A DNA stretch of 64,000 bases from Escherichia ruysiae (GCF_902498915.1 NZ_CABVLQ010000001.1), one strand, 5' to 3'. Positions 1 to 9,552 are shown, counted from the first letter of the stretch. Program-made: numbers and translations. Notes: generated from the sequence alone by a model not told the origin.

Positions 1-996
1 GGTCATCTGAATAACACCGTTATTTTGCGCAAAGGTGGTTAATGGTAATGAACCGACTGCGGAGGCGATAACAGAGACCAGACCATCTGCCAGCACGCCA
101 CCTTTCAGCCGTGACTGATATTCGTCTCCCTGAATAGGACGGCGGGAAACCATTGCCGTGGCGGTGATATCGCCTACTGCCTCCAGCACGCTAAGTAGAT
201 AAATCGTGCCGACCACCAGGAACTGATGGAAGCTGAAACTAAACCCGTATTTGAACGGATGTGGGATAGTGATTAACGGCAGGTTGCGCATACTGCTGAA
301 ATCCACCATGCCAAGGCATAACGACGCGATATAGCCGACGCAAAGCCCAATGGCGATCCCGCCCATGCGTAGCAACGGACTGCGACAGCAGTTAAAGCCG
401 ATCACCACAATCAAAACCAATAAACCAACGCCGAGATGTTCGTAATTGCCGAACGTACCGCTGCTTTTGGCTGCAAATCCACCGCCAAAATCGATAATGC
501 CGACTTTAATCAGGCTCAAGCCGATCATCAGCACCACAATGCCGCTGACGGTGGGGGTGATAACCCGACGTAGATAAGGCAGGATAAAAGAAGAACCGAC
601 AACCAGAAATGCGCCGACGAAGGAAACGCCAAGCAGCGACGACATGATTAATTCTTCGTGGAAGCCGTCGCTTTTCATGCTGCTGCCCAGCGCAATCATG
701 ACGGTAACAAATGAAAAATTGACTGACTGAATGGAGAGTAAACCGGAACCTACGATGCCATAACGGTTTACCTGTAACCATGTTCCAATGCCGGAGGCGA
801 TCATTGCCATTGAAACCAGATAGGCGGTCGTTTCTGCGGAAAGTTGTAAGGCCGCACCCACAATTAATGCGGGAGTCACCATCGGAACGAAAATTGCCAA
901 CAGATGGGTAATTGCGCCAACAATAGCCTGATGAAAGGGAGGGCGATCCTCCAGTTCAAATATAAGGTCGGAACCTGCATGGTTTATATCAGACAT
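1..996 (-). CDS. xanQ: XanQ xanthine permease (C-terminus beyond window)
   Basis: Inner-membrane proton-coupled xanthine transporter of the NAT/NCS2 family. The ATG is at 996 and the frame stays open to base 1, so 332 residues are visible; the K-12 protein is 466 residues. The translation begins MSDINHAGSDLIFELEDRPP and is a run of hydrophobic segments typical of a 14-helix carrier. The NAT substrate motif starts near the cut end: Gln324-Asn325 within FAQNNGVI. It lies downstream of xdhD on the same strand but is separated by 332 bases holding a REP pair, so it probably has its own promoter. It would supply the purine that the neighbouring hydroxylases use. The gene is incomplete only because the window ends. 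Confidence 0.95.
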   Translation of the reverse strand, partial: MSDINHAGSDLIFELEDRPPFHQAIVGAITHLLAIFVPMVTPALIVGAALQLSAETTAYLVSMAMIASGIGTWLQVNRYGIVGSGLLSIQSVNFSFVTVMIALGSSMKSDGFHEELIMSSLLGVSFVGAFLVVGSSFILPYLRRVITPTVSGIVVLMIGLSLIKVGIIDFGGGFAAKSSGTFGNYEHLGVGLLVLIVVIGFNCCRSPLLRMGGIAIGLCVGYIASLCLGMVDFSSMRNLPLITIPHPFKYGFSFSFHQFLVVGTIYLLSVLEAVGDITATAMVSRRPIQGDEYQSRLKGGVLADGLVSVIASAVGSLPLTTFAQNNGVIQMT

Positions 997-1328
997 CCCT
1001 TCACTCCTTTTAAAGTAAATTTGATCATCTGAATCAGTAAAATAAATACCCACGAATTTGGGGCGCAGGACGCCTTGAGAACGGCTTATCTCATTTTCGC
1101 AGTTACTATTTAGTCATCGTTCAAACAGAGAAACAGGCCGCCGAAGCGGTAACAGATTGTTGATAAATCGCGCTTTGTTCATGCCGGATGCGGCGTGAAC
1201 GCCTTATCCGCCTACCAAATCATGCTAACTCAATATATTGCAGTCGACATGTAGGCCTGATAAGCGCAGCGCATCAGGCAATTTCGCATTTGTCAGCAAT
1301 CCAGGCCGCCGAAGCGGCCATTTATTAC
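997..1328. other. Intergenic region xanQ-xdhD with hairpins and REP pair
   Basis: Gene-free stretch between the xdhD stop and the xanQ start. It carries a pair of inverted REP sequences in the middle. The 16-base sequence CAGGCCGCCGAAGCGG occurs at 1134-1149 and again at 1302-1317. The copy next to xdhD extends into a perfect hairpin whose minus-strand form has a TTCG loop. The xanQ promoter should lie between about 1000 and 1130, but I could not pick a convincing -35/-10 pair. Confidence 0.7.
1183..1279. repeat. BIME: two inverted REP sequences
   Basis: Two REP elements face each other. One is at 1183-1215 (GCCGGATGCGGCG... ending CCTAC). The other, at 1251-1279, is in inverse orientation (GTAGGCCTGATAAGCGC...). 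Such pairs are widespread between E. coli genes, fold in mRNA and act as processing or stability signals and gyrase sites. Here the pair follows the ygfK-ssnA-ygfM-xdhD transcript. Confidence 0.88.
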
Positions 1329-4199
1329 TTATATTTTTTCCAGCGCGGTGAGTATTTTCTCCGGAGTGAAATGCCATTCGCGTAACCAGATGCCGCAGGC
1401 ATCGTGAATTGCAGTAGCAATTGCTGGTGCTGCGCCATTTACGCCAATTTCCGAGATGGACTTCGCCCCGAACGGGCCGACTTTATCGTCGCTCGGCACC
1501 AGTACGGCACGGAAATCACGTGGGATGTCGCCAATTTTCGGTGCGCCGTAACTGCGTAAATCGCGGGTTAACGGGTGACCTTCGGCGTCATAAATGATTT
1601 CTTCGCTCATACTGTGCCCGATAGCACGCAGGGTGGCGCCGTAGATTTGTCCCAACGCTAACTCCGGATTGACCGGCGTACCGCAATCCAGCAGGGCGTA
1701 GAATTTGTCCAGGCGGATTTCACCGGTACGCGTGTTGACGGCAACTTCAGCAAAGTTTGCACCATACGGGAAGGCGAAATCAGGCGTGATATAACTGGCT
1801 GTTCCCACCAGCGAACCAAAGCCAGTACCGGTTTCGCCTTTATGGGCAATATCCCCGAAACTCACTTCGCCTTTCTTACCGCGCACGACGCCCGGCGTTG
1901 CCAGTTGAACATCTTCCAGTGGCTCACCCAACATTTGTGCACCGTGGAACAGGATTTTCTCCCGCAGATTTTCCGCAGCCATACGCGCCGCGTTGCCTGA
2001 GAAACAAGTACCGGACGAGGCATACGCGCCTTTATCAAACAGCGCATGGTCGGTGTCACCGGAGATAACATGCACGTCCTGCGGCGGGCAGTGCAGCACT
2101 TCTGCCGCCAGTTTGGTCACCACAGTATCCAGGCCGGTTCCGATATCCGCACCACCGGAGTGAACGATAAAGGTGCCATCAGATTCCAGTTTGATCATGC
2201 AGTTAGCCTGATCGATATCCGGGATACCCGATTTCTGCATGATAATGGCAACGCCACGACCGATGCGCCAGTCACCATTTTGCGGTTTCGGTGAAGACCA
2301 TTGGATCATCTCGCGACCCTGACGCAGGATCTCTTCCAGCGCGCAGCTGGCAGCGGAAGGAACGGAGGTCGGCGCTTTACCTTCACCGATTGCACCGAGA
2401 ATTTTCAGCTCTTGCCCTTCGTGTACCCGGTTACGTTCGATAATTTCCAGTTGGTCGATCTGTAACTGTTCAGCCAGTTCCGCTAATGCCATGGTGATCG
2501 CGAAGTTACCTTTCGGTGCGCCATAACCCTGATAAGCACCATTTGGACAAATGTTGCTGTAGTAGGTGGTGACCTGGAAATCGACGTTATCGCACGGATA
2601 TAACGGCAGCGACAGCGCCGGTCCGTTACACGGTACGGTGAGTGAATGGTTGCCGTAAGGACCTGTGTTGGCGCGGAAATCCATCTTCACTGCCGTCAGG
2701 CGACCATCTTTTTTCGCCCCCAGTTTGACGGTGACTTTCGCGACGTGACGAGAAGTGTTGGCAATAAACTCTTCTTCACGGGTGTAGCGGAACAGCACCG
2801 GACGCCCGGTCACGCAGGTTGCCCAGGCGCACACTTCTTCCAGCAGGATGTCCTGTTTGGAACCAAAACCGCCGCCTACGCGTTCTTTAATGACATGAAC
2901 TTTATGTTGTTTCATACCTACAAGGCGCGCAACCTGGCGGCGTAAGTGCCACGGTACTTGAGTGGAGGCGTGAATAACCAGCCGATCGCCATCCATGCGG
3001 GTAAAGCAGATATGTGTTTCAGTCGGGCATTGCTGCGCCTGAGTTGAGTTATAGGTTCGCTCAATGATCACATCGGCATCGGCGAAGCCTTTATCCATAT
3101 CGCCAATATGACCATGAATACTGGCGGCGATATTTTTGCGTGGGCGAGAACCGATAGGGAAGTTAATGATCATATGCTCGCCGCGCTGGGCTGCATGACT
3201 GTTGTCATCTTCCAGAGTATCTGGCGCACCAGCGACATACACCACCGGTTCATCGTGCACGACAGGTGCATCTTCCGCCATTGCTTCGTCGATCGACATT
3301 ACCGGTTTAAGCACTTCATATTCAACGTCGATGAGCTTCAGTGCTTCGAGCGCAATTTCTTCACTTTCAGCAACGACCGCAGCAACACGATCGCCGACAT
3401 GACGCATTTTCTTGCCGAACATGCGGCGGTCAAGTGGTGACGGTTCCGGCGCGCTCTGACCACCAGGTGTGTAGTAGATGTCCGGGCAATTCAGGTGAGT
3501 AATAACGTGAACAACGCCCGGTAAAGCCTCGGCTTTGCTGACATCCAGATGGGTAATTAGTGCGTGAGCGTGTGGGCTACGTAACATTTTAATGACGCAG
3601 GCGTCAGCCGTTACGCGGTCTTCAACATAGCAGGGTTTCGCCTGCACCATTTTCGCGGCATCAGTTTTAGGATAATGCTTGCCAATGACTTCAAGGTCAT
3701 CACGGAAAGTCGGAGCGATATCAATGGTGGCCTGCGGATTATTTTTACGTGCAACCGCCAGTTCAATGACCTGATAGTATTGTTGCCAGCCTGCATCGCG
3801 GCTGAACAGACCAGAAAGCGCGTCGTCGATCTCTTCGCGGGTAGGTGCGGCGATGCGATCAAGAAGATCGGTAATAATCAGAGCCGCAGCTGGATCGTTA
3901 TAACCGGACTGCACCACGCCGACATCAACCATTGCTTGTTGAACCAGACTTAACTCGTTCCATTTGCCCAGCGATTCTGTGGTACGAATGTCTGCTTTTT
4001 CTAACTGTGCGGCAATAAGCAGGGATGCGTTGACGATATTACCGTTAAAGATAATTGCGTCAGAACCGGCAAAACCGAAACCATCATCACTGTTGCGTAC
4101 AGAGTGCATTCCCATGTTAAACAACAGCTTTTGCACGTTTTCGCCAGGATTAACGGTTAGCGCCTGGGGCGCGCCATTTAAAGTAAAGTGGATAATCAT
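1329..4199 (-). CDS. xdhD: XdhD, molybdenum hydroxylase large subunit with a degenerate Fe-S domain
   Basis: Putative molybdopterin hydroxylase of the xanthine dehydrogenase family (956 residues, same as K-12), proposed to act on hypoxanthine or related purines. Residues about 1-150 follow the layout of a two-domain [2Fe-2S] subunit; the molybdopterin-binding domains follow from about 170 to the end, with the cofactor-contact stretch GGGFGSKQD and a C-terminal GAKSISEIG. The iron ligands are missing: where XdhC in this window has VQCGFCTPG and NLCRCTGY, XdhD has VQSGYNDPA (96-104) and LFSRDAGW (131-138). It overlaps ygfM by 4 bases (ATGA), so the two are translationally coupled. It is the last gene of the ygfK-ssnA-ygfM-xdhD operon and ends in a strong hairpin at 1302-1319. 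Family and operon are certain; the natural substrate is not. Confidence 0.93.
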   Translation of the reverse strand: MIIHFTLNGAPQALTVNPGENVQKLLFNMGMHSVRNSDDGFGFAGSDAIIFNGNIVNASLLIAAQLEKADIRTTESLGKWNELSLVQQAMVDVGVVQSGYNDPAAALIITDLLDRIAAPTREEIDDALSGLFSRDAGWQQYYQVIELAVARKNNPQATIDIAPTFRDDLEVIGKHYPKTDAAKMVQAKPCYVEDRVTADACVIKMLRSPHAHALITHLDVSKAEALPGVVHVITHLNCPDIYYTPGGQSAPEPSPLDRRMFGKKMRHVGDRVAAVVAESEEIALEALKLIDVEYEVLKPVMSIDEAMAEDAPVVHDEPVVYVAGAPDTLEDDNSHAAQRGEHMIINFPIGSRPRKNIAASIHGHIGDMDKGFADADVIIERTYNSTQAQQCPTETHICFTRMDGDRLVIHASTQVPWHLRRQVARLVGMKQHKVHVIKERVGGGFGSKQDILLEEVCAWATCVTGRPVLFRYTREEEFIANTSRHVAKVTVKLGAKKDGRLTAVKMDFRANTGPYGNHSLTVPCNGPALSLPLYPCDNVDFQVTTYYSNICPNGAYQGYGAPKGNFAITMALAELAEQLQIDQLEIIERNRVHEGQELKILGAIGEGKAPTSVPSAASCALEEILRQGREMIQWSSPKPQNGDWRIGRGVAIIMQKSGIPDIDQANCMIKLESDGTFIVHSGGADIGTGLDTVVTKLAAEVLHCPPQDVHVISGDTDHALFDKGAYASSGTCFSGNAARMAAENLREKILFHGAQMLGEPLEDVQLATPGVVRGKKGEVSFGDIAHKGETGTGFGSLVGTASYITPDFAFPYGANFAEVAVNTRTGEIRLDKFYALLDCGTPVNPELALGQIYGATLRAIGHSMSEEIIYDAEGHPLTRDLRSYGAPKIGDIPRDFRAVLVPSDDKVGPFGAKSISEIGVNGAAPAIATAIHDACGIWLREWHFTPEKILTALEKI

Positions 4200-4975
4200 A
4201 CGGCTTCCTCCCCAGCCTGTTGGCAGTCGGCATACAGGTCGGCTACCAGAACTCCCGTGATATAGCGTTTATAGGCCACGCTGCCCCGCAAATCTTCCTG
4301 CGGGAAAATGGCGTTGGCGACGGCCTGTTCCAGTGCATTACCTTCCAGATTTTGTTTTTCGACATCGTGCAGACGCAGTGCTTTACTGGCGACGCCATCC
4401 AGCGCAATTCGCATACCGTCGTGGTCGGTTAATGCAACAGCCGCAGTCACCACCGTTAACCCAGCCTGGGAACGGCTAATTTTGCGAGTCGCGCAGGTGC
4501 GATACGGATCTTTAATGATGATTTCTGTCAGCAGACGATCACATGGGCAGGACAGGTAGTCCTCAATTGACAGCGTTTCGCCGTTGCCAAAAACCAGTTC
4601 AGCATCCAGTGCCAGCAAGACGGGAAGCAACACCGACTCTTCCTGCCGGGCGGCGATTTCGCCACCAATGGTGGACTGATTACGAACATGGCGAGAGTAG
4701 ACAAAGCCGAGGGCTTCACGCAAAGCTGCAGGAATAAATCGCGCATCACGCAGTGGCTGCAAGCGAGACATTGCGCCAATACGCAATGCGCCGTTATCCC
4801 AGTCAACCCAGTCCAGTTCCAGATCCTGTAAGGAAATGGCAATCTTTTTATCGGTACGGGTTGGTGTGGCGTTGAGTTTGCTGCCCCCGGCAAACCAGAT
4901 GGCTTCATCCTGGAAGCGGCGCTTCAGTTCCAGCGCCTGTTCGACAGAGTCGGGTCTGAAAAATTGTTCAATCAT
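4196..4975 (-). CDS. ygfM: YgfM, FAD-binding subunit of a molybdenum hydroxylase
   Basis: 259-residue FAD-binding protein of the CoxM/XdhB type (PCMH fold). It shows the characteristic AGGSKLNATP near residue 30 and STIGGEIAARQEES near residue 100, the flavin diphosphate-binding loops of this family. It stands in for the medium subunit of xanthine dehydrogenase and should pass electrons between the XdhD molybdenum site and a further carrier, perhaps YgfK. Its stop overlaps the xdhD start. K-12 mutants in ygfK, ygfM and related genes were linked to selenate reduction, so databases often call it a selenate reductase subunit; a purine hydroxylase role fits the neighbourhood better. Confidence 0.92.
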   Translation of the reverse strand: MIEQFFRPDSVEQALELKRRFQDEAIWFAGGSKLNATPTRTDKKIAISLQDLELDWVDWDNGALRIGAMSRLQPLRDARFIPAALREALGFVYSRHVRNQSTIGGEIAARQEESVLLPVLLALDAELVFGNGETLSIEDYLSCPCDRLLTEIIIKDPYRTCATRKISRSQAGLTVVTAAVALTDHDGMRIALDGVASKALRLHDVEKQNLEGNALEQAVANAIFPQEDLRGSVAYKRYITGVLVADLYADCQQAGEEAV

Positions 4976-4992
4976 CTTCTTTCCTTATTTAA

Positions 4993-5015
4993 CCCTCCTC
5001 CTTGAAGGAAGAGGG
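4993..5015 (-). other. Intercistronic hairpin between ssnA and ygfM
   Basis: The 23 bases read CCCTCCTCCTTG then AAGGAAGAGGG, a stem of 11 pairs with one G-U pair and almost no loop before breathing. No T run follows on the minus strand, so it is more likely an mRNA processing or stability element than a terminator. It also contains AGGAGG-like sequence on the minus strand that the fold would bury. Confidence 0.6.
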
Positions 5016-5025
5016 TATCTGTCAT

Positions 5026-6354
5026 TTATGCCAGCGCATCCATCCGGCGCCACATACCGGCGGCGGCTTTTCTGGCTTGCGCATAAATGGAATCGCAATC
5101 GAAGTTAAACTGACGGTCTTCATAGACCATCACACCGTTGACCATCACGCTGTGAACGCTGCCTGAACCCATGCCGAAAGCGATATGACCGGCGATATTG
5201 TCCGCCAGCAACGGCGTTGGCGAGGTGTAATCGCAAATGGTTAAATCGGCTTTATAACCTGCTTCCAGCAGGCCGAATTTCGCACCAAAGTTGCGACTCA
5301 TTAGTTCGTTGCCGTTAGTCAGGGCTTTGGCAAAACTGTCAGGCCACAGCGAACCACCAGCGTCACGATGTTTAAAAAAGGCGAATTTCATCTCTTCAAA
5401 CATGTCTGAACCGATACCGTCGGTTCCCAGTGCCAGATTGCGGATATCGCTAAGATGATGGTTGTAACCAACATGGTTATTCATGTTGGAGCGGGCGTTA
5501 TGTACCAGGAACGCGTCATGCTGATTAAGCAGGGCGATATCCTCTTTCGACAGATACAGGCCGTGGGCGACCAGCGTTTTGCTGCCGATAAGATCGAATT
5601 GCGCCAGTCGTGCCAGCAGATCTTTGCCGTACCAGTGGTGACTGTGAGAAACGTCGTAAAGGTCTTCAGCAGCGTGAATGTGTAAACCACGCCCGGTGGC
5701 TTTTACGGCTTCGCGCAGCATTTCCAGACCGGCATCCGGCACGGTAAACGGCGCGTGAGCACCAATATGCGCTTCCACCAGATATGGCTCGGTAGCTACT
5801 TTCTTTGCGTCGTCAATCTGACGGGCGAAACGGATGTTTTCTTCTACACCTTCCTGTAACTCTGTGATGCCGTTGTTACGGTCAGTGGTTTCAAAACAGG
5901 TCATCGCACGCAGGCCAACTTTTAAAAATGCGTTGCGCAGCGTCGAGAGCGACCCGCCGATATAAGCCGGGGACGCATGGTGATCGATAACCGACGTGCA
6001 TCCGCTCTTGATTGCTTCGAGTGAACAAATCAGCCCGCTGTAATAGAGCGACTCTTCATCAAGGGCACGATCGAGCCGCCACCAAAGATTTTTCAGCGTT
6101 GAGATGAAATCCGGGCAGGGAGCGATGTTCGCCATAATTCCGCGCGAAAGTCCCGAGTAAAAATGGTTGTGTGAGCAGACAATCCCAGGCATCACAATCC
6201 GGCCATGCATCTCTTTGTAGCTGGCGTCAGGATAACGCTGCGTCAGAGCATCGCCGATCGCGACAATCACATCATTTTCGATGGCGATATCGACGCCTTC
6301 CTGCACTTTTGCCGGGTGTAACTGTACTGCGGTGACATTCTTCAGAATCAACAT
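5026..6354 (-). CDS. ssnA: SsnA, metal-dependent amidohydrolase (chlorohydrolase family)
   Basis: 442-residue cytosolic hydrolase of the amidohydrolase superfamily (SsnA/AtzA/guanine-deaminase-like). Metal ligand motifs are visible: SHNHF near residue 62, HIHAAED near 226 and LGTDGIGSD near 310. Members cleave C-N bonds of ring or amidine compounds, and here the probable role is to deaminate or open a purine-derived ring. The start has a strong ribosome site (GGAGGTG) inside the end of ygfK, only two bases separating the genes. SsnA is historically linked to stationary-phase viability loss in E. coli. The exact substrate is not known from sequence. Confidence 0.92.
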   Translation of the reverse strand: MLILKNVTAVQLHPAKVQEGVDIAIENDVIVAIGDALTQRYPDASYKEMHGRIVMPGIVCSHNHFYSGLSRGIMANIAPCPDFISTLKNLWWRLDRALDEESLYYSGLICSLEAIKSGCTSVIDHHASPAYIGGSLSTLRNAFLKVGLRAMTCFETTDRNNGITELQEGVEENIRFARQIDDAKKVATEPYLVEAHIGAHAPFTVPDAGLEMLREAVKATGRGLHIHAAEDLYDVSHSHHWYGKDLLARLAQFDLIGSKTLVAHGLYLSKEDIALLNQHDAFLVHNARSNMNNHVGYNHHLSDIRNLALGTDGIGSDMFEEMKFAFFKHRDAGGSLWPDSFAKALTNGNELMSRNFGAKFGLLEAGYKADLTICDYTSPTPLLADNIAGHIAFGMGSGSVHSVMVNGVMVYEDRQFNFDCDSIYAQARKAAAGMWRRMDALA

Positions 6355-6356
6355 GA

Positions 6357-9300
6357 TTACACCTCCACGCGGCTCAGCAGATAATGATGATGCTGGTGGA
6401 CATGGCTAATGATGCGGCACATATCGTTCAGCTCTGGCGGTACGTTGTCGAACTGACCTTCGCTATTGATATTCAGCACCCAGCTTTGGTTATTCAGACG
6501 TACACGTACCCGGCAATCTTCCACCAGGAAGCCTGGGTTGCTGCTGTTATCAAAGTCTTGCGACAGACTAAAGACGGTGATTTTGTCTTTGTACGGTTTA
6601 CCGTTCCACGGGCAGAACTGAGCGCAGTTGCCGCATTCGTTACAGTAAGCGTCGAGGTGCAGCGTCTGGAAACGGTTCTGGAAGCCAGGGACGGCAATTG
6701 AGACGTTGGCGCGGTTCGGGCAGACATCCACACACTTGCTGCAAACGTAGTTACATTCAAGGCAGCGAGCGGCTTCCTGGGCGACAAACGCGTCACGATC
6801 GTCACTGTTCACCAGGGTGACAGAGATATCGCCTTTACGTTGGTAGATTTCCGCCGGGTTGACGTTGTTCCAGTATTTATCGCTCTGGTGGGAGCGGATA
6901 TTTTCTCGACTAAGGATGGCATCGGTGGCTCGTCGAGCCGTTCCGACAGCCGCGACAATAGAGGACGGACCGCGCTGTACGTCACCAATCATAAAGACGT
7001 CAGTCAGACGAGTTTCGCCGTTATGGTCGACATCAGGCCAGCCGTTTTTGTCCAGCGGCACGCCCATTGCGTTCAGGGCTTCGGTATCCTGCTGTTCGCC
7101 AATGGCGGTGATCAGGCTGTCTACGTGTAGCGTTACTGTTTCGTTGGTTTCAACCGGACGGCGACGGCCTTTCTCATCGGGTTCGCCAAGCGACATGACG
7201 CGCAACGTTAAGGTGCCATCCGCATCGAAACGTTCTGGGTTATTGAGGAAACGGAACTCTACGCCATCGTGTCGTGCTTCTTCATACTCTTCGCGCCATG
7301 CTGGCATCTCTTGTAGTGAACGACGGTAAACGACAGTCGCTTTTTCAACGCCCGGAACGCGTAACGCCGCACGGGCGCAGTCCATTGCGGTGTTACCCGC
7401 ACCGACAATCACCACATGTTTACCCAAGTTGAGCACTGCGCCTTTGTTGTACTCGCGCAGGAAGGGGAGCGATTTCCAGACATTCTGGTTGTTGCCCGCC
7501 AGCTTCACACCGCTGTTTTTATCGGTGCCGGTGGCAATCAGAACATAGTGGAAGCCCTGATTTTTTAACTGTTCGACGGTCAGATCCGGTGAACAGCCAT
7601 ACTCAAATTTCACGCCGTGGTCGGCAACAAAATCGATATCGTGCTGAATCAACTCAGCAGGAATACGGAACTGTGGAATGATATTTTTCACCACGCCGCC
7701 GGCGTTAGCTTCGCGTTCAAATAGCGTCACCGGATGACCCGCTCTGGCAAGGAAGTAGCCTGCTGCCAGACCCGCCGGACCTGCGCCAATGACGGCAACC
7801 GGATGGCGAGAACCGGAACCCGCTGGTTTGTGCCAGCGTTGCTTATATTCATCCCAGCCTTTTTCCAGGGCGACTTTTTTCAGTTCGCGGATATTCAGCG
7901 CACTATCGTAATCCAGGCGGGTACAGTTGTACTGGCACTGGTGATCGCAAATGTGACCAGTAATGGCGGGCAGGGCATTACGTTGGTAGATGAGTTCCAG
8001 CGCGTCGGCATAGCGATGTTCGCCAAGCAGACGAATGTATTCCGGAATATCCTGTTTGATGGCGCAGGCAGTGACACAGGGGGCAACGTAGCAGTCGGTC
8101 AGCGGCAGGTCTTCTGCCACTTCTATACGCTCTTCTGGCTTCCAGTGTTTCTGGGTGTACTCCATGGTCAGCGCATCTGCGGCCAGCTTGCTCAGTCGTT
8201 CCACGTCAACGTGGTCAAGTCCCCAGGCGTCGGAGCCTTCCAGCTCGCGCATACAGGCACTTAAACGCAAATAGCCGCCGGGTTTCAGTAAGTCGGTTGC
8301 CATGGTGATAGGGCGAATGCCAGTATCGAAAATATCGCGGATAGTCAGCTGGCTGGCACCACCGGAATAAGAAATTGGCAGTTTGCCGTCAAAGGCACGG
8401 GACAGAACTGCCGCGACATTGATAGAGAGCGGGAACAGTGCACGGCCGGACATATACATCTCTTCACCAGGCAGTGCGCCTTTGTTATTGATGGTGCCGA
8501 GAGTGTTAGTCAGTTTGACGCCAAAGCCGAGAGATTTTTCTTTTGCCAGCGCCATCAGGCGTTCCAGCATTTCCAGCGCCTGCGTTAGCTTGAGGTCGTG
8601 ATCAAATGACTCTTCTTTTAAGCCGATGTAATCGAACCCACATCCATCAAGAATCTCACGAACACGCGCGTACCCCAGTAAGGTCGGGTTGAGTTTCACA
8701 AAGGTGTTCAGCTCTTTTTCTTCCAGCATGTAGCGGCAAATGGCTTCGATTTCATGCGGAGGGCAGCCGTGCATGGTGGAGAGGGTAACGCCTTGTACCA
8801 TGCTGGTGGGGATACGGGCTGCTAAGGCCTGCAAGCTTTCACGTTTTTCCTGCAATCCGTGGCGGGCTAAAAATGCGTCATCGTGGAGGAGTTTATTCAG
8901 CGTATCGCGGTATTGAGCGAATTTCGGATGGTCAGATGCGTCCATCATATTGTCGATGAACTGCTGCATCGGCGGCTGCTTAATGCCTTCGAGGTTGTAA
9001 CCGACGCTCATATTAAAGATAAACGATTTACCAGAATCAGAAGGCTGGAACATGGCTTCGAGAAGATGCAGGGCAAACCAGGCTTTGAGGTATTCATCCC
9101 AGGCTTTAAGCAGGGTAAATTCGGTTGACCATTCGGTGTTAAAGCATTCGTCTTCGGCATCGATACAGGGCTTTTCCAGCTCCAGGCGGTCAAGAATTTG
9201 GACGGTTTTTAGTTCGATAAAGCGTCCGCCAGTCAGCCAGGAAGTGACGATATTTTGCGCGAGTTGCGTGTGCGGACCAGCGGCAGGGCCGACGGGGGTG

Positions 9301-9455
9301 GCACAGGTTTCACCGAAGACGCTAACAGTTTTACCTTTTACGGGTGAGTAAAACTGTTGCTCAGGAATACCAAAGATTGAGCGTTGTTGTTGGTATTCAT
9401 CAAATATGCGCGTCAAAAGTTCCTCAAACGGAATGGGACGCATAATATCCCCCAT
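6357..9455 (-). CDS. ygfK: YgfK, Fe-S flavoprotein oxidoreductase
   Basis: Large electron-transfer enzyme, 1032 residues. The N-terminal ~440 residues resemble a dihydroorotate-dehydrogenase-like barrel. A GltD/AegA-like module follows, with cysteines C455, C460, C464, C503, C507 and C511 for Fe-S centres, an FAD Rossmann motif GAGPAG at 557-562 and an NAD(P)H-binding motif GAGNTA at about 685. A C-terminal ferredoxin region has two clusters (C898/901/905/908/912 and C938/941/944/948). It is known as a putative selenate reductase subunit, but the architecture fits a reductase of the purine pathway such as a dihydropyrimidine-type ring reduction. AAGGAG precedes the first ATG. A second ATG (M5) also has a G-rich leader. 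It leads the operon ygfK-ssnA-ygfM-xdhD behind a sigma-54-type promoter. Confidence 0.92.
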   Translation of the reverse strand: MGDIMRPIPFEELLTRIFDEYQQQRSIFGIPEQQFYSPVKGKTVSVFGETCATPVGPAAGPHTQLAQNIVTSWLTGGRFIELKTVQILDRLELEKPCIDAEDECFNTEWSTEFTLLKAWDEYLKAWFALHLLEAMFQPSDSGKSFIFNMSVGYNLEGIKQPPMQQFIDNMMDASDHPKFAQYRDTLNKLLHDDAFLARHGLQEKRESLQALAARIPTSMVQGVTLSTMHGCPPHEIEAICRYMLEEKELNTFVKLNPTLLGYARVREILDGCGFDYIGLKEESFDHDLKLTQALEMLERLMALAKEKSLGFGVKLTNTLGTINNKGALPGEEMYMSGRALFPLSINVAAVLSRAFDGKLPISYSGGASQLTIRDIFDTGIRPITMATDLLKPGGYLRLSACMRELEGSDAWGLDHVDVERLSKLAADALTMEYTQKHWKPEERIEVAEDLPLTDCYVAPCVTACAIKQDIPEYIRLLGEHRYADALELIYQRNALPAITGHICDHQCQYNCTRLDYDSALNIRELKKVALEKGWDEYKQRWHKPAGSGSRHPVAVIGAGPAGLAAGYFLARAGHPVTLFEREANAGGVVKNIIPQFRIPAELIQHDIDFVADHGVKFEYGCSPDLTVEQLKNQGFHYVLIATGTDKNSGVKLAGNNQNVWKSLPFLREYNKGAVLNLGKHVVIVGAGNTAMDCARAALRVPGVEKATVVYRRSLQEMPAWREEYEEARHDGVEFRFLNNPERFDADGTLTLRVMSLGEPDEKGRRRPVETNETVTLHVDSLITAIGEQQDTEALNAMGVPLDKNGWPDVDHNGETRLTDVFMIGDVQRGPSSIVAAVGTARRATDAILSRENIRSHQSDKYWNNVNPAEIYQRKGDISVTLVNSDDRDAFVAQEAARCLECNYVCSKCVDVCPNRANVSIAVPGFQNRFQTLHLDAYCNECGNCAQFCPWNGKPYKDKITVFSLSQDFDNSSNPGFLVEDCRVRVRLNNQSWVLNINSEGQFDNVPPELNDMCRIISHVHQHHHYLLSRVEV

Positions 9456-9537
9456 AACCCTCTCCTTAGCTTATACAGATATCATTGAGTGACCGGTATT
9501 GATAAATCCGGTGGTTTAAGGAGACAGAGCAACAATC

Positions 9538-9552
9538 GCACCACTATTGCCA
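9538..9552 (-). promoter_or_regulatory. Sigma-54 promoter for the ygfK operon
   Basis: The minus strand reads TGGCAATAGTGGTGC, matching the -24 (TGGCA) and -12 (GC) elements with the required spacing between GG and GC. Transcription would begin about 12 bases downstream, near 9526, leaving a leader of about 70 bases before ygfK. The sigma-54 activator gene ygeV lies 10 kb away in the same cluster. Confidence 0.6.

Noticed and set aside
7734..8264. 176-codon open frame on the plus strand opposite ygfK
   Set aside because: Antisense shadow of ygfK, whose domain motifs are clear in the minus strand.
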